Below are positions 33,641-41,797 of a stretch of 64,000 nt of DNA, one piece after another. The notes under the pieces were generated by a model, which did not search any database, was not told where the DNA came from, and worked only from the letters and a program-made list of their open reading frames with translations. The first letter of the stretch is position 1, and each line of letters begins with the position of its first letter. This DNA is from Clostridia bacterium (lineage in GTDB: Bacteria; Bacillota; Clostridia; Christensenellales; Borkfalkiaceae): assembly GCA_017504165.1 (NCBI GenBank), contig JAFVRR010000004.1, forward strand, positions 1 through 64,000. The letters are read 5' to 3'. Position numbers and translations under genes: made by a program.

Positions 33641-34027
33641 ATGGAAAAAAGCGAACAAATAAAACTTATTAAAGAAAGAAGTGGTACGGATGCTAAAAAA
33701 TGTATGAAGTGCGGTAAATGTTCAGGTAGATGTCCTGCTTACGCGGATATGGATATTAAACCACACCAATTCGTATCTTATATAGAAAAGGGTGAAATTG
33801 ATAAACTTTTAAATAGTAAATCACTTTTCACTTGTCTCACTTGTTTTGCCTGCGTTGAAAGATGCCCTCGTGGCGTAGCGCCTGCCGCTATTATTGAAGC
33901 GGTTAGACAAGAAGTAATTAGAATGCAAGGCGAAAACCGCGTAAAAGCGGAAGAAATCCCTGAAATAGTCGATGATAAAATACCGCAACAATTGCTTGTG
34001 AGTATGTTTAGAAAATATAACAAATAA
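33641..34027 (+). CDS. hdrC: Heterodisulfide reductase subunit C-like ferredoxin
   Basis: This 128-residue protein has two [4Fe-4S] motifs, CMKCGKCSGRCP (about 22-33) and CLTCFACVERCP (about 66-77). HdrC relays electrons between HdrA and HdrB. Length is shorter than archaeal HdrC (about 180) but usual for bacterial Hdr-Flx sets. Tight spacing to hdrB and hdrA. Confidence 0.9.
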   Translation: MEKSEQIKLIKERSGTDAKKCMKCGKCSGRCPAYADMDIKPHQFVSYIEKGEIDKLLNSKSLFTCLTCFACVERCPRGVAPAAIIEAVRQEVIRMQGENRVKAEEIPEIVDDKIPQQLLVSMFRKYNK

Positions 34028-34042
34028 CAAGGAAGGAAAGAT

Positions 34043-36034
34043 ATGCAAAAGATTGGCGTATTCGTATGTTGGTGCGGAAGTAATATTTCGGCTACCGTTG
34101 ACGTTAAAAAGGTTGCCGAAGTTTTAAAGGCAGAGCCTGGCGTCGTTGTTTCTGAAAACTATCAATATATGTGTTCAGAAAACGGTCAAGCCCTTATAAG
34201 AAATGCTATTAAAGAACACGGTTTAACTGGCGTTGTAGTATGTTCTTGTTCTCCAAGAATGCACGAAGCAACGTTTAGAAAAACTTGCGAATCTGCAGGC
34301 ATTAACCCATACATGGTTGAAATTGCAAACATTCGTGAACAATGTTCTTGGATACATAAAGATATAGAAGAAGCAACCGAAAAGGCTATAATTTTAGGTA
34401 GAACTGCTATCGCAAAATTAAAATTAAACGCGCCTTTAACGGCTGGCGAAAGCGCAGTTACAAAACGCGCGCTCGTAATCGGTGGCGGTATCGCTGGTAT
34501 TCAATCTGCTTTAGATATTGCAGAGGCAGGTTTTGAAGTTGATATCGTAGAACAATCTCCTACAATCGGCGGTAATATGGCGAAACTCGATAAGACTTTC
34601 CCTACGCTTGACTGTGCGGCGTGTATTTTAACGCCTAAAATGGTAGATTGCGCTCAAAACGATAAAATTGATATAATGACTTTTTCTGAAATTGAATCAG
34701 TTAAAGGTTTCGTTGGTAATTTCAAGGTAGAAATTAGAAGAAAAGCAAGATTCGTTAACGAAAAGACTTGTACTGGTTGTGGCGTTTGTATGCAAAAATG
34801 CCCTGCTAAAAAAGGTCTTAACGAATTCAATATGGGTCTTAACAATCGCCCTGCGATTTATATTCCGTTTGCTCAAGCAATTCCTAACGTTGCAATTATC
34901 GACCCAGAACAATGTTTAAAAATTAAAAACGGCAAGTGTGGTTTATGCTCAATGAACTGTCAAGTTAACGCAATCGACTACACTATGAAAGACGAAATCG
35001 TTGAAAGAGAATACGGCGCTATCGTAGTTGCTACGGGTTATAAACCAATTTCTCTTGAAAACTTCAACGAATACGGTTACGACACTTATAAAGACGTTGT
35101 AACTTCACTTGAATTTGAAAGAATTATGAACGCCGCTGGCCCAACTAACGGTCAACTCGTTCGTCCGTCAGACGGTAAACACCCACACGTTATCACCTTT
35201 ATTCAATGCGTAGGTTCAAGGGATACTTCTGGTTGCGGTAAGCCATACTGCAGTAAGATTTGCTGTATGTATACTGCTAAACACGCAATGCTTTTAAGAG
35301 AAAAATATCCTGATACCGAAGTTCACGTATTCTATATCGACGTAAGAACTCCTGGTAAAAACTACGATGAATTCTTCCGCCGTGCCGTAGAACAATACGA
35401 CGTTGACTACATTAAAGGTATGGTTGGTAAGGTTTATAAGGAAGGGGATAAACTTATGGTTCAAGGCTCTGACCTTATTAACGACGAACAAGTTATTATC
35501 CCATCTGATATGGTAGTTTTAGCGGCTGCTATCGAACCTAACCCATCGGTTAGAAAAATAGCGACTATGCTCACTGCAAGTATCGATACTAACAACTTCT
35601 TAACTGAAGCGCACGCAAAATTACGTCCTGTAGAAAGCCCAACGGCAGGTATTTTCTTGTCGGGTGTATGTCAAGGACCTAAAGATATTCCTGAAACGGT
35701 ATCTCAAGCGTCTGCTTGTGCGGCAAAAGTTATTGGTTTACTTGCTAAAGACACGTTAAAATGTAACGCTTGCGTTGCTCATTCTGACGAAATGATTTGT
35801 ACCGGTTGTTCGGTATGTGAAAACGTTTGTCCTTACGGCGCTATCACTTACGTCGATAAAGAATTTAGACTTGGTGGCGGTAAGACTGAAGTTAGAAGAG
35901 TTGCTCAAGTTAACCCTGCGGTATGTCAAGGTTGCGGTGCTTGTACCGTTACTTGTCCTTCAGGCGCAATGGATTTAAAAGGCTTCTCGACTAAGCAAAT
36001 TATGGCGGAGGTAGATGCAGTATGCAAGAGATAA
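34043..36034 (+). CDS. hdrA: Heterodisulfide reductase subunit A-like flavoprotein (electron-bifurcating core)
   Basis: This 663-residue protein has the HdrA N-terminal cluster region (CWCGSNI at 9-15, CSENGQ, VCSCSPRMHE) and the FAD loop VIGGGIAGIQSALDIAEAG (145-163). The TFPTLDCAACILTPKM segment follows. Four ferredoxin-type Cys motifs are seen: CTGCGVCMQKC (243), CGLCSMNC, CTGCSVCENVC and CQGCGACTVTC. The FAD of HdrA splits electron pairs between low-potential ferredoxin and a higher-potential acceptor. AAGGAAGG ribosome site. MvhD gene starts within its last 13 bases. Confidence 0.92.
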   Translation: MQKIGVFVCWCGSNISATVDVKKVAEVLKAEPGVVVSENYQYMCSENGQALIRNAIKEHGLTGVVVCSCSPRMHEATFRKTCESAGINPYMVEIANIREQCSWIHKDIEEATEKAIILGRTAIAKLKLNAPLTAGESAVTKRALVIGGGIAGIQSALDIAEAGFEVDIVEQSPTIGGNMAKLDKTFPTLDCAACILTPKMVDCAQNDKIDIMTFSEIESVKGFVGNFKVEIRRKARFVNEKTCTGCGVCMQKCPAKKGLNEFNMGLNNRPAIYIPFAQAIPNVAIIDPEQCLKIKNGKCGLCSMNCQVNAIDYTMKDEIVEREYGAIVVATGYKPISLENFNEYGYDTYKDVVTSLEFERIMNAAGPTNGQLVRPSDGKHPHVITFIQCVGSRDTSGCGKPYCSKICCMYTAKHAMLLREKYPDTEVHVFYIDVRTPGKNYDEFFRRAVEQYDVDYIKGMVGKVYKEGDKLMVQGSDLINDEQVIIPSDMVVLAAAIEPNPSVRKIATMLTASIDTNNFLTEAHAKLRPVESPTAGIFLSGVCQGPKDIPETVSQASACAAKVIGLLAKDTLKCNACVAHSDEMICTGCSVCENVCPYGAITYVDKEFRLGGGKTEVRRVAQVNPAVCQGCGACTVTCPSGAMDLKGFSTKQIMAEVDAVCKR

Positions 36035-36462
36035 ATAAAGAACGTAAACCTTTAATAGTTGCATTTTGCTGTAACTGGTGTAGTTACGCGGGCGCTGACC
36101 TTGCAGGCTCGTCAAGACTTTCTTACCCTGCAAACGTTAAGATTATAAGAGTGCCTTGTTCTTGTAGAGTTAATCCGCTTTTCATTTTAAAGGCGTTCCA
36201 ACGCGGTGCGGACGGCGTAATTTTATGTGGTTGCCACCCTGGTGACTGCCACTATACGACTGGTAACTACTACACTAGAAGAAGAATGTCGTTATTATTC
36301 AGTATGCTTGATTATTTAGGTATTGAACGCGAAAGAACTAGAGTTGAATGGGTTTCTGCAGCGGAAGGTGCTAAATTCTCTAACGTAATGAACGATTTTG
36401 CTAAAACGATTAACGAACTTGGCGAAAATAAGAGATTGGAGGATTTAAGATGCAAAGATTAG
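36022..36462 (+). CDS. mvhD: MvhD/FlxD-type [2Fe-2S] electron-transfer subunit
   Basis: This 146-residue MvhD-family protein has conserved Cys in FCCNWCSYAGAD (about 15-26), PCSCRVNP (about 47) and CGCHPGDCHY (about 74). MvhD/FlxD docks on HdrA and delivers electrons from hydrogenase or from FlxABC. Here no hydrogenase subunits follow; Flx-like genes do. A GGAGG site lies 10 bases upstream within hdrA. Overlaps hdrA and the next gene by 13 bases each. Confidence 0.9.
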   Translation: MQEINKERKPLIVAFCCNWCSYAGADLAGSSRLSYPANVKIIRVPCSCRVNPLFILKAFQRGADGVILCGCHPGDCHYTTGNYYTRRRMSLLFSMLDYLGIERERTRVEWVSAAEGAKFSNVMNDFAKTINELGENKRLEDLRCKD

Positions 36463-37415
36463 AAAATGCAGTGCTTTCAAAAGCGAAAGAACTTTTAGAA
36501 AGCGGAAAAGTTAGCCGTGTACTCGGTTGGACTAAAGGCGAATTTTGCTATGACGTTTCTCCATGCGTATTTAATACGGTAGATGAACTTAAAAACTTCG
36601 TATACAACGGTTTTTGTGGCGCTAACCTTTCTAAATACTTAATAAATGAAAGTAAAAAAGAAGGTAAAATCGCAGTATTTTTAAAACCTTGTGATACTTA
36701 TAGTTACAATCAACTTGTAAAAGAACACAGAATTAAAGTTGAAAACGTTTACGCGGTAGGCGTTGAATGTCAAGGCAAGTTCGATATTGAAAAATTCTAC
36801 GCAAAAGGCGTTGGTTTCGTTGCAAGCGTAGAAGAAGGCTTAACGGAAGTTAAAGTTAACGGCGAAACGGTACTTAATAGAAACGACGTTAAACTTGAAA
36901 GATGTTTAGTTTGCAATAAAAAGCACGTAGCAGGCGAGGAAATCGTTGAACTTAACGAAAAACTTCCTAGCGATAGCGACAGGTTTGAAATGGTTAAAAA
37001 ACTTGAAGCGATGACTGCTGACGAAAGATTTGCTTTCTGGAAGAAAGAATTATCAAAATGTATTAGATGTAACGCTTGTAGAAACGTATGTCCTGCTTGC
37101 AACTGTACAAAATGCGTATTCGATAACCCTAATTCAGAAGTATCTGCAAAAGCAAACGCTACAAGTTTTGAAGAGCAAATGTTCCACATTATCAGGGCAT
37201 TCCACGTTGCAGGCCGTTGTACTGACTGTGGCGAATGTTCAAGAGTTTGCCCTCAAAATATTCCACTTCATCTTTTAAACAGAAAGTTTATTAGCGATAT
37301 TGATAAACTTTACGGCGAATATCAAGCGGGCGAAGATACAACTTCTAAAGGCCCACTTACTTCGTTTACTAAAGAAGATGCAGAGCCTAGCGACGCAGTA
37401 GGGGGTAACAAATAA
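36450..37415 (+). CDS. FlxC-like iron-sulfur protein (FrhB/FdhB-type N-domain plus dicluster ferredoxin)
   Basis: 321 residues. The first ~190 resemble the beta-subunit N-domain of F420 hydrogenase/formate dehydrogenase families (AVFLKPCDTYSYNQL, VYAVGVEC). The C-terminal half has CIRCNACRNVCPACNC (about 204) and CTDCGECSRVCP (about 256) for two [4Fe-4S] clusters. The position between MvhD and the FlxB-like gene fits an electron relay from the NADH module to HdrA. The last ~30 residues are low-complexity. Overlaps mvhD by 13 bases and the next gene by one. Confidence 0.75.
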   Translation: MQRLENAVLSKAKELLESGKVSRVLGWTKGEFCYDVSPCVFNTVDELKNFVYNGFCGANLSKYLINESKKEGKIAVFLKPCDTYSYNQLVKEHRIKVENVYAVGVECQGKFDIEKFYAKGVGFVASVEEGLTEVKVNGETVLNRNDVKLERCLVCNKKHVAGEEIVELNEKLPSDSDRFEMVKKLEAMTADERFAFWKKELSKCIRCNACRNVCPACNCTKCVFDNPNSEVSAKANATSFEEQMFHIIRAFHVAGRCTDCGECSRVCPQNIPLHLLNRKFISDIDKLYGEYQAGEDTTSKGPLTSFTKEDAEPSDAVGGNK

Positions 37416-38443
37416 TGAAAGCAATTTTAAAAGATAAATTGAATTTATTATATGAAGAAATCTCTAAAAAGTGCGAACTTTATTTACCTACTAAAGAAAA
37501 GGGCGCTTTAAACTTTAAAAAGTTTGACGGCGAAAACGAAGTAGATATTGAAAGTTTACAAACCGTAAAATCGGCAAAAGACTTCTTCTTCCCACAAACT
37601 GAAGATATGGTTAACTTCAAAACTGAAGGTAAAAATATCGAAATTATCGACGCAAGAGAAAAAATTGAAACTTACGTAATTTTCGGCGTACGCGCTTGCG
37701 ATTATAAAAGTTTTGAAATTTTAGATAGAGTTTTCCTCGTTGAGCCTGTTGATACAATGTACAAAAACAGAAGGGAAAACGCAGTTATCTTCACACTTGC
37801 TTGTAATAATCCACACGCATCGTGTTTTTGTAAAAACTTCGGCATTGATGCGTCTAGCCCAAAAGGCGACGTTGAATGTTACGACGTAGACGGTTATTTA
37901 TTCTTTAACCCATTAACTGAAAAGGGCGCTCAAATCGTAAACGGTTTAACTTGCCTTGAAGAAGTTAAAGGCGAAGATAAAGTTGACGCATTAAAGAAAG
38001 ACATTACCAAAAAGATTGAAAAACTTCCTTTTTCTAACCTTGATTTATCTAAATTTAAAGGCGAAAACTTAATGGAACTTTTCAACCGCCCAGAATGGGA
38101 AGAACTTTCCGAGGCTTGTTTAGGTTGCGGTACTTGTACTTTCGTATGTCCTACTTGTCAATGCTTTGATATAAGAGATTTTAAGACGAATAGCGGTATT
38201 AAGAGATTTAGATGTTGGGATTCTTGCATGTATTCTGATTTTACTCAAATGGCAGCGGAAAACCCAAGAAAAACTCAAATGCAAAGATATCGTCAAAGAT
38301 TTATGCACAAACTTTGCTACTATCCATCAAACAACGATGGTATTTACAGTTGCGTAGGTTGTGGTAGATGCGTTAAAAAATGCCCACAATCTTTAAACAT
38401 TGTAAAAGTAATTAAGAAAATAGGGGGAGAAAAAAATGACTAA
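37415..38443 (+). CDS. FlxB/AsrA-like dicluster ferredoxin subunit
   Basis: 342 residues. The N-terminal domain has FGVRACDYKSFEILDRVF (about 90-107), typical of hydrogenase-beta/anaerobic sulfite reductase A subunits. CLGCGTCTFVCPTCQC (about 236) and CVGCGRCVKKCP (about 312) then form two [4Fe-4S] sites. It pairs with the following FAD/NAD subunit just as AsrA pairs with AsrB, and FlxB with FlxA. Confidence 0.78.
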   Translation: MKAILKDKLNLLYEEISKKCELYLPTKEKGALNFKKFDGENEVDIESLQTVKSAKDFFFPQTEDMVNFKTEGKNIEIIDAREKIETYVIFGVRACDYKSFEILDRVFLVEPVDTMYKNRRENAVIFTLACNNPHASCFCKNFGIDASSPKGDVECYDVDGYLFFNPLTEKGAQIVNGLTCLEEVKGEDKVDALKKDITKKIEKLPFSNLDLSKFKGENLMELFNRPEWEELSEACLGCGTCTFVCPTCQCFDIRDFKTNSGIKRFRCWDSCMYSDFTQMAAENPRKTQMQRYRQRFMHKLCYYPSNNDGIYSCVGCGRCVKKCPQSLNIVKVIKKIGGEKND

Positions 38444-39263
38444 TGAAGAATTAATACCTAAAATTGGTGTCATCACTAACGTTAGAAAAGATACCCCTGA
38501 CGTAAAGACGTTTAGAGTTGTTGGTCTTGACGGTAAAAAGTTGTTTGAACATATGCCAGGTCAATGCGCAATGGTATCAATCCCAGGCGTTGGCGAAGCG
38601 ATGTTCTCTATAACTTCTTCCCCAACCAACACGGAATTTATGGAATTTTCCATTAAAAAATGTGGTTGTTTAACTAGTTGGCTTCACCAAACTGAAGAAG
38701 GTCAACAAGTAACTGTTCGTGGTCCATACGGCAACGGTTTCCCTGTTGAAAGTGCATTCAAGGGTAAAAATATGCTCTTTATCGCCGGTGGTATCGGTTT
38801 AGCGCCATTACGTTCAGTTATCAACTACATAAGAGACAACCGTGAAAACTACGGTACGGTAGATATCGTTTACGGTTCTCGTTCAATGGACGATTTAGTT
38901 GACTTTAGAGAAATTGAAGAAGAATGGAAAAATGAAAAAGACTTCAACGTTTATCTCACGATAGACAGAGAGCAAGAAGGTTGGAACGGTCACGTTGGCT
39001 TCGTACCTAACTACGTAAAAGAAGTTAATATTCCAACGGATAGAACGGCTGTTTTATGTGGCCCGCCAATTATGATTAAGTTTACGTTAGCAGCGCTTTT
39101 AGAACTTGGCTTTGATAAAAAGCAAGTTTACACAACCCTTGAATTCCGTATGAAATGCGGTATCGGCAAATGTGGTCGTTGTAACGTAGGTGATAAATAT
39201 ATTTGTAAAGACGGTCCCGTATTTAGAATGGACGAACTTCAAGAACTTCCGTCAGAGTATTAA
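38436..39263 (+). CDS. FlxA-like NAD(P)H:acceptor subunit (PyrK/AsrB type)
   Basis: This 275-residue ferredoxin-NADP reductase-fold protein has an FAD site with GPYGNGFPV (about 100), pyridine-nucleotide site FIAGGIGLAPLRSVI (about 115-129) and CGPP (about 209). The C-terminal [2Fe-2S] motif is CGIGKCGRCNVGDKYIC (about 241-257). It is the entry point for NADH electrons into the Hdr complex. GGGGGAG ribosome site; overlaps the previous gene by 8 bases. Confidence 0.82.
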   Translation: MTNEELIPKIGVITNVRKDTPDVKTFRVVGLDGKKLFEHMPGQCAMVSIPGVGEAMFSITSSPTNTEFMEFSIKKCGCLTSWLHQTEEGQQVTVRGPYGNGFPVESAFKGKNMLFIAGGIGLAPLRSVINYIRDNRENYGTVDIVYGSRSMDDLVDFREIEEEWKNEKDFNVYLTIDREQEGWNGHVGFVPNYVKEVNIPTDRTAVLCGPPIMIKFTLAALLELGFDKKQVYTTLEFRMKCGIGKCGRCNVGDKYICKDGPVFRMDELQELPSEY

Positions 39264-39281
39264 TTTTTAGGAGAAACTATT

Positions 39282-39956
39282 ATGGAAAAAATGGTAAATG
39301 TATATTTTTTCGGCAAAAAATATGAAGTTCCAGAAAGCCTTACAATTATGAAGGCTATGGAATACGCAGGTTATAAACTTATCCGTGGTTGCGGTTGTCG
39401 TAACGGTTTCTGCGGTGCTTGCGCAACTTTATATAGAATTAAAGGCCAAACAGAACTTAGAACTTGTCTTGCTTGTCAACAACAAGTAGAAGAAGGTATG
39501 TACGTAGCAACACTTCCTTTCTTCCCACTCGTTAAACAAGTATACGATATTGAAAAGGTTAAACCAACTGAACAAATCATGATGCAACTTTATCCAGAAA
39601 TTTATAGTTGTATCGGTTGTAACGCTTGTACTAAAGCATGCCCACAAAGTTTAAAGACAATGCAATATATCGCATACGCTCAACGCGGTGAATACGATAA
39701 ATGCGCTGAAGAATCTTTTGACTGCGTAATGTGCGGTATTTGCTCTTCAAGATGCCCAGCAGGTATTTCTCACCCACAAGTTGCTATTTTAGCGCGTAGA
39801 TTATACGGTAAGTACATCGCTCCGAAAAGCGAACACTTATATGAAAGGGTTGCTGAAATCAACGAAGGTAAGCACGACGAAAGCATGAGCGAAATTATGA
39901 ACAAATCTCTCGAAGAACAAAAAGCACTTTACAACTCGAGAGATATTGAAAAATAA
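39282..39956 (+). CDS. FrdB/TfrB-like iron-sulfur subunit
   Basis: This 224-residue protein has an N-terminal [2Fe-2S] domain (GCGCRNGFCGAC about 36-47, then CLAC at 63) and two ferredoxin motifs, CIGCNACTKACP (about 111) and CVMCGICSSRCP (about 150). In quinone-linked FrdB/SdhB the last cluster is [3Fe-4S] because one Cys is missing. Here all four Cys are present, as in soluble thiol:fumarate reductase subunit B. There is no membrane anchor gene nearby. It should pass electrons from HdrBC to the next flavoprotein. Confidence 0.78.
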   Translation: MEKMVNVYFFGKKYEVPESLTIMKAMEYAGYKLIRGCGCRNGFCGACATLYRIKGQTELRTCLACQQQVEEGMYVATLPFFPLVKQVYDIEKVKPTEQIMMQLYPEIYSCIGCNACTKACPQSLKTMQYIAYAQRGEYDKCAEESFDCVMCGICSSRCPAGISHPQVAILARRLYGKYIAPKSEHLYERVAEINEGKHDESMSEIMNKSLEEQKALYNSRDIEK

Positions 39957-39972
39957 TAGGGAGGAAAGCAAG

Positions 39973-41583
39973 ATGTATCAATATACTCAAGAACAACTTG
40001 ATTCTATGAAAAAGGTAGAGGCTTCAAGAAAAGAAAGACTTGAAAACCTTCACGCAAGAATGACTGCGGATGAAAAAACTGCAGTATTAAAAGAATTCCA
40101 CCCAGACTATATCGAAGGTGCTTACGAAACTTTAAAAATCGGTCCAAATAAAGGCGAAAAAGTTCTTCACGAACTTGCAGACCTTTTACAAGGTAAATCT
40201 AGAATTGATTCACTTAAATACGACCTTACTAAACCAGATTACGACGTTGACGTATTAGTTATCGGTGGCGGTGGCGCAGGTTCTTCTGCAGCGGTTACTG
40301 CTCACGCTAACGGCGCAAACGTTATGATTGTTACTAAACTTAGAATTGGCGATGCTAACTCTATGATGGCTGAAGGTGGTATTCAAGCGGCAGACAAGCC
40401 AAACGATAGCCCTGCAAGACACTATCTTGACGCTTTTGGTGGCGGTCACTTTGCTGCTAAACCTTGCTTACTTGAAAAACTTGTTAAAGAAGCACCAGAC
40501 GCTATTCGTTGGCTTAACGAACTTGGCGTTATGTTCGATAAAGCAGAAGACGGTACTATGATAACTACTCACGGTGGCGGTACTTCTAGAAAGAGAATGC
40601 ACGCTTGTAAAGACTATTCGGGCGCTGAAATTATGAGAACACTTCGTGACGAAGTTCTCAATAGAGGCATTCCTGTTGTTGACTTTACTGCAGCAGTAGA
40701 AATTATTAAAGACGAAAACGGTAAAGCAGCGGGCGCGCTTTTAGTTAATATGGAAACGGGCGAAGTTTTAGTTGCTAAAGCAAAAACCGTTATCATTGCA
40801 ACAGGTGGTGCGGGTAGACTTCACTATCAAGGCTTCCCAACTTCTAACCACTACGGCGCAACTGCCGACGGTCTTGTATTAGCATACCGTGCAGGCGCAA
40901 AACTTTTATATGCCGATACTTTACAATATCACCCAACAGGCGCTGCAGAACCAACACAAATTTACGGCGCGTTAGTTACAGAAAAAGTACGTTCACTTGG
41001 CGCTCAACTCGTTAATAAAGACGGTAAGCCTTTCGTTTACTCTCTTGAAACACGTGACGTTACTGCATCTACTATTATTAGAGAATGTAAAGGTCGTGGC
41101 AACGGCGTTAAGACTACTGACGGTGAAGGCGTATGGCTTGACACTCCAATGATTGAAATCATCGGTGGCGAAGGCACTATTGAAAAGAGAATTCCTGCCA
41201 TGATGAGAATGTTCGGTAAATACGGTATCGATATTAGAAAAGAACCTATCTTAATTTACCCAACTCTTCACTATCAAAACGGTGGTATCGATATCAATGC
41301 CGACGGCGAAACTACTAACGTAGAAAACCTTTTCGTAGCCGGCGAAGCAGTAGGCGGTATCCACGGTAGAAACAGACTTATGGGTAACTCTCTTCTCGAC
41401 ATTATCGTATTTGGTAGAAATGCTGGTAAATACGCAAGCGCGAAAGTTAAAGAAGGCATTACTGTTGGTAAACTTACACTTGACCACGTAAAAGCATTTG
41501 AACAAGAAAGAAAAGACGCTGGCATTACTTCTGATATTCTTTCACCAAAACTTTTGCCTGATTATACTAGAAAAGACATGTAA
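39973..41583 (+). CDS. frdA: Soluble fumarate reductase-type flavoprotein
   Basis: This 536-residue FAD protein starts at ATG 39973 with an AGGGAGG site. FAD loop GGGGAG is at 98-103. Catalytic-site residues of the FrdA/SdhA family are present: H320 in LQYHPTG, R361 in ETRDV, H433 in HYQNGG and the Arg of HGRNRLMGNSLLD. The His that binds FAD covalently in quinone-linked enzymes is replaced by Asn129 (NSMMAEGG), so FAD should be non-covalent as in soluble relatives. A ~90-residue helical N-terminal extension is unusual. Fumarate reduction is inferred from residues and the mdh-fumC context; aspartate oxidase or another enoate reductase is less likely. Confidence 0.82.
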   Translation: MYQYTQEQLDSMKKVEASRKERLENLHARMTADEKTAVLKEFHPDYIEGAYETLKIGPNKGEKVLHELADLLQGKSRIDSLKYDLTKPDYDVDVLVIGGGGAGSSAAVTAHANGANVMIVTKLRIGDANSMMAEGGIQAADKPNDSPARHYLDAFGGGHFAAKPCLLEKLVKEAPDAIRWLNELGVMFDKAEDGTMITTHGGGTSRKRMHACKDYSGAEIMRTLRDEVLNRGIPVVDFTAAVEIIKDENGKAAGALLVNMETGEVLVAKAKTVIIATGGAGRLHYQGFPTSNHYGATADGLVLAYRAGAKLLYADTLQYHPTGAAEPTQIYGALVTEKVRSLGAQLVNKDGKPFVYSLETRDVTASTIIRECKGRGNGVKTTDGEGVWLDTPMIEIIGGEGTIEKRIPAMMRMFGKYGIDIRKEPILIYPTLHYQNGGIDINADGETTNVENLFVAGEAVGGIHGRNRLMGNSLLDIIVFGRNAGKYASAKVKEGITVGKLTLDHVKAFEQERKDAGITSDILSPKLLPDYTRKDM

Positions 41584-41708
41584 TTTAAAGCCTTATAAAC
41601 TTCGTAATTCTGCGTTTACTGCTTGGCTTTTGACTTCAATAACCAAAAAGGTTAATTTCATCCAAAAGCCTTCGCGAGCCTTGAATTACTCGTTTCTAAG
41701 TCTTTAAA
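41584..41708. repeat. Intergenic palindrome, repeat-family copy B
   Basis: 125 bp, starting one base after the frdA stop. Arms: TTTAAAG 41584-41590/CTTTAAA 41702-41708; CTTA-x-AAAC pairs; GTAATTC/GAATTAC; GGCTTTTG/CAAAAGCC; tip TAACC-AAAAA-GGTTA at 41640-41654. Confidence 0.85.
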
Positions 41709-41747
41709 TGAGTGTTTTATTTAGGTTTATTATATTAAAACAATTAT

Positions 41748-41771
41748 TACGGACGCAAAATTGCGTCCGTA
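41748..41771. other. Leader hairpin before the carrier gene
   Basis: A perfect TACGGACGCAA / TTGCGTCCGTA stem with a 2-base loop and no T-run lies 27 bases before the ATG at 41798. It could stabilise the transcript end or regulate translation. Confidence 0.5.
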
Positions 41772-41797
41772 TTAATGCGTAATAAATAGGAGAAAAA

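Noticed and set aside
36797..37189. Long minus-strand open frame within the FlxC-like gene
   Set aside because: Antisense shadow of a well-supported gene, Ser/Leu/Thr-rich with no ribosome site.
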